Part shown: piece after piece, positions 63,497-64,000 of the stretch | Layout: each line of letters begins with the position of its first letter | How positions within the stretch are numbered: the stretch's first letter is position 1 | Source of the DNA: Fallopia convolvulus | Taxonomy: Eukaryota; Streptophyta; Magnoliopsida; Caryophyllales; Polygonaceae | DNA length: 64,000 bases | Assembly (NCBI GenBank): GCA_964016875.1 | Contig: OZ024724.1 | Coordinates: forward strand, 9,410,501 to 9,474,500 | Direction: 5' to 3' | Made by a program: the position numbers and the translations under genes | The notes under the pieces: generated by a model | The model's database searches: none | What the model was told of the DNA's origin: nothing | What the model saw: only the letters and a program-made list of their open reading frames with translations

Positions 63497-64000
63497 CCCG
63501 TGATGATATGACGAGAATTGAAGATTTTTCTTTCGCCCTGAATCGCTTATCAGATTGCAATGCACAAAACCCCTAAAGCGCGGAAAGAGGAAAATTCAAC
63601 AGCTCGAGAGAAGAAATACTCGAAAATCTGATGATTGAAGGAATTTGAATTTTGTTTTGTTGAGACAGAGGAGAAAATTAGGGATTTGGAAGGTGCGAGG
63701 AAACGACTCGGAGAGATGGGAACAGAATATTGATTTCATTTCCACGGCCCGCCATCAAATTAGTTTATTTGTTAGTTTTGTTGTGATATTTAGGAGAAAA
63801 TTTATGTGATCGAATTTGAGTTTTTTTTATGATAGTATTACAATGATTTGTTCATGGTTTGGTCCGTTCGATAGACGAGTTATGATTTCGTGTTTATTAT
63901 AAGTGGATATTTGTAAACGTTTATATTATTTGAATTAGAATAAAAATAGTAATTGTATGTGTGAATTGATAAAATTAAATAATGAAAGAAAATTAGATTT
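63497..64000 (-). promoter_or_regulatory. ORM gene 5' leader and promoter region
   Basis: Upstream on the minus strand: about 200 bases of moderately GC-containing sequence (to about 63720), probably 5' untranslated leader, then AT-rich sequence to the window end. There is no clear TATA box and I cannot fix a start site. Confidence 0.5.

Noticed and set aside
1..64000. tRNA, rRNA or other structural RNA genes
   Set aside because: I looked for tRNA A- and B-box-like pairs and ribosomal motifs by eye and found none; a covariance-model scan was not possible here.

Overview
This window is nuclear DNA of a flowering plant, almost certainly a eudicot. Two ordinary plant genes with GT-AG introns sit at the right-hand end (a Dof zinc-finger transcription factor and an ORM/ORMDL sphingolipid regulator). 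Nearly everything else is plant transposable elements: Ty1/copia, chromovirus-type and Athila/Tat-type Ty3/gypsy, RTE and L1 LINEs, an OTU-bearing MULE and several MITEs. I could not fix the species.

Layout. 1-7 kb: a MITE with an 11-bp target duplication (308-761), a decayed MULE transposase gene on the minus strand (about 1.7-5.0 kb) between two GC-rich blocks, and a Harbinger-type MITE (5904-6762). 7.4-44.5 kb: one large nest of retroelements. The oldest layer is a minus-strand copia element split into gag/protease (41570-44530), integrase (24063-24350) and integrase C-terminus/RT/RNase H (7370-9519). A gypsy element (9520-24062) landed in its integrase; that gypsy carries a solo LTR inside its 5' LTR and a nearly full-length copia element inside gag. 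An Athila element on the minus strand (pol 24655-27484, gag 37857-39608, LTR to 40812) is split by a younger plus-strand Athila (27485-37856). A 5'-truncated RTE LINE (41920-43929) sits in the oldest copia's gag. 44.5-48.4 kb: remnants of a Tat-like 5' LTR with a decayed primer-binding site and another LTR in reverse. 48.4-64 kb: the gene-bearing part, with the Dof gene (49240-50783), small L1, LTR and MITE remnants, and the ORM gene (63496 down to 59444).

Most open frames are retroelement proteins or fragments of them. The longest intact one is the 930-residue gag-protease of the younger Athila (29093-31885). The only apparently functional host genes are the Dof factor and the ORM gene; the sequence gives no sign that they act together.

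The most unusual signal is that several unrelated elements each carry their own short GC-rich, often palindromic phrase, repeated irregularly in the LTR and again inside gag or pol linkers. The younger Athila has TCGGGCCCGA with CGGACCGAG; the older Athila has GGCGGCGGGTGCCGCC; the LTR at 47-48 kb has GCGCACGAC; the Tat-like remnant has GCGACC/GGTCGC; and the MULE flanks have GCGCAACG and GAAATGGGCC. I know no named feature type for this.
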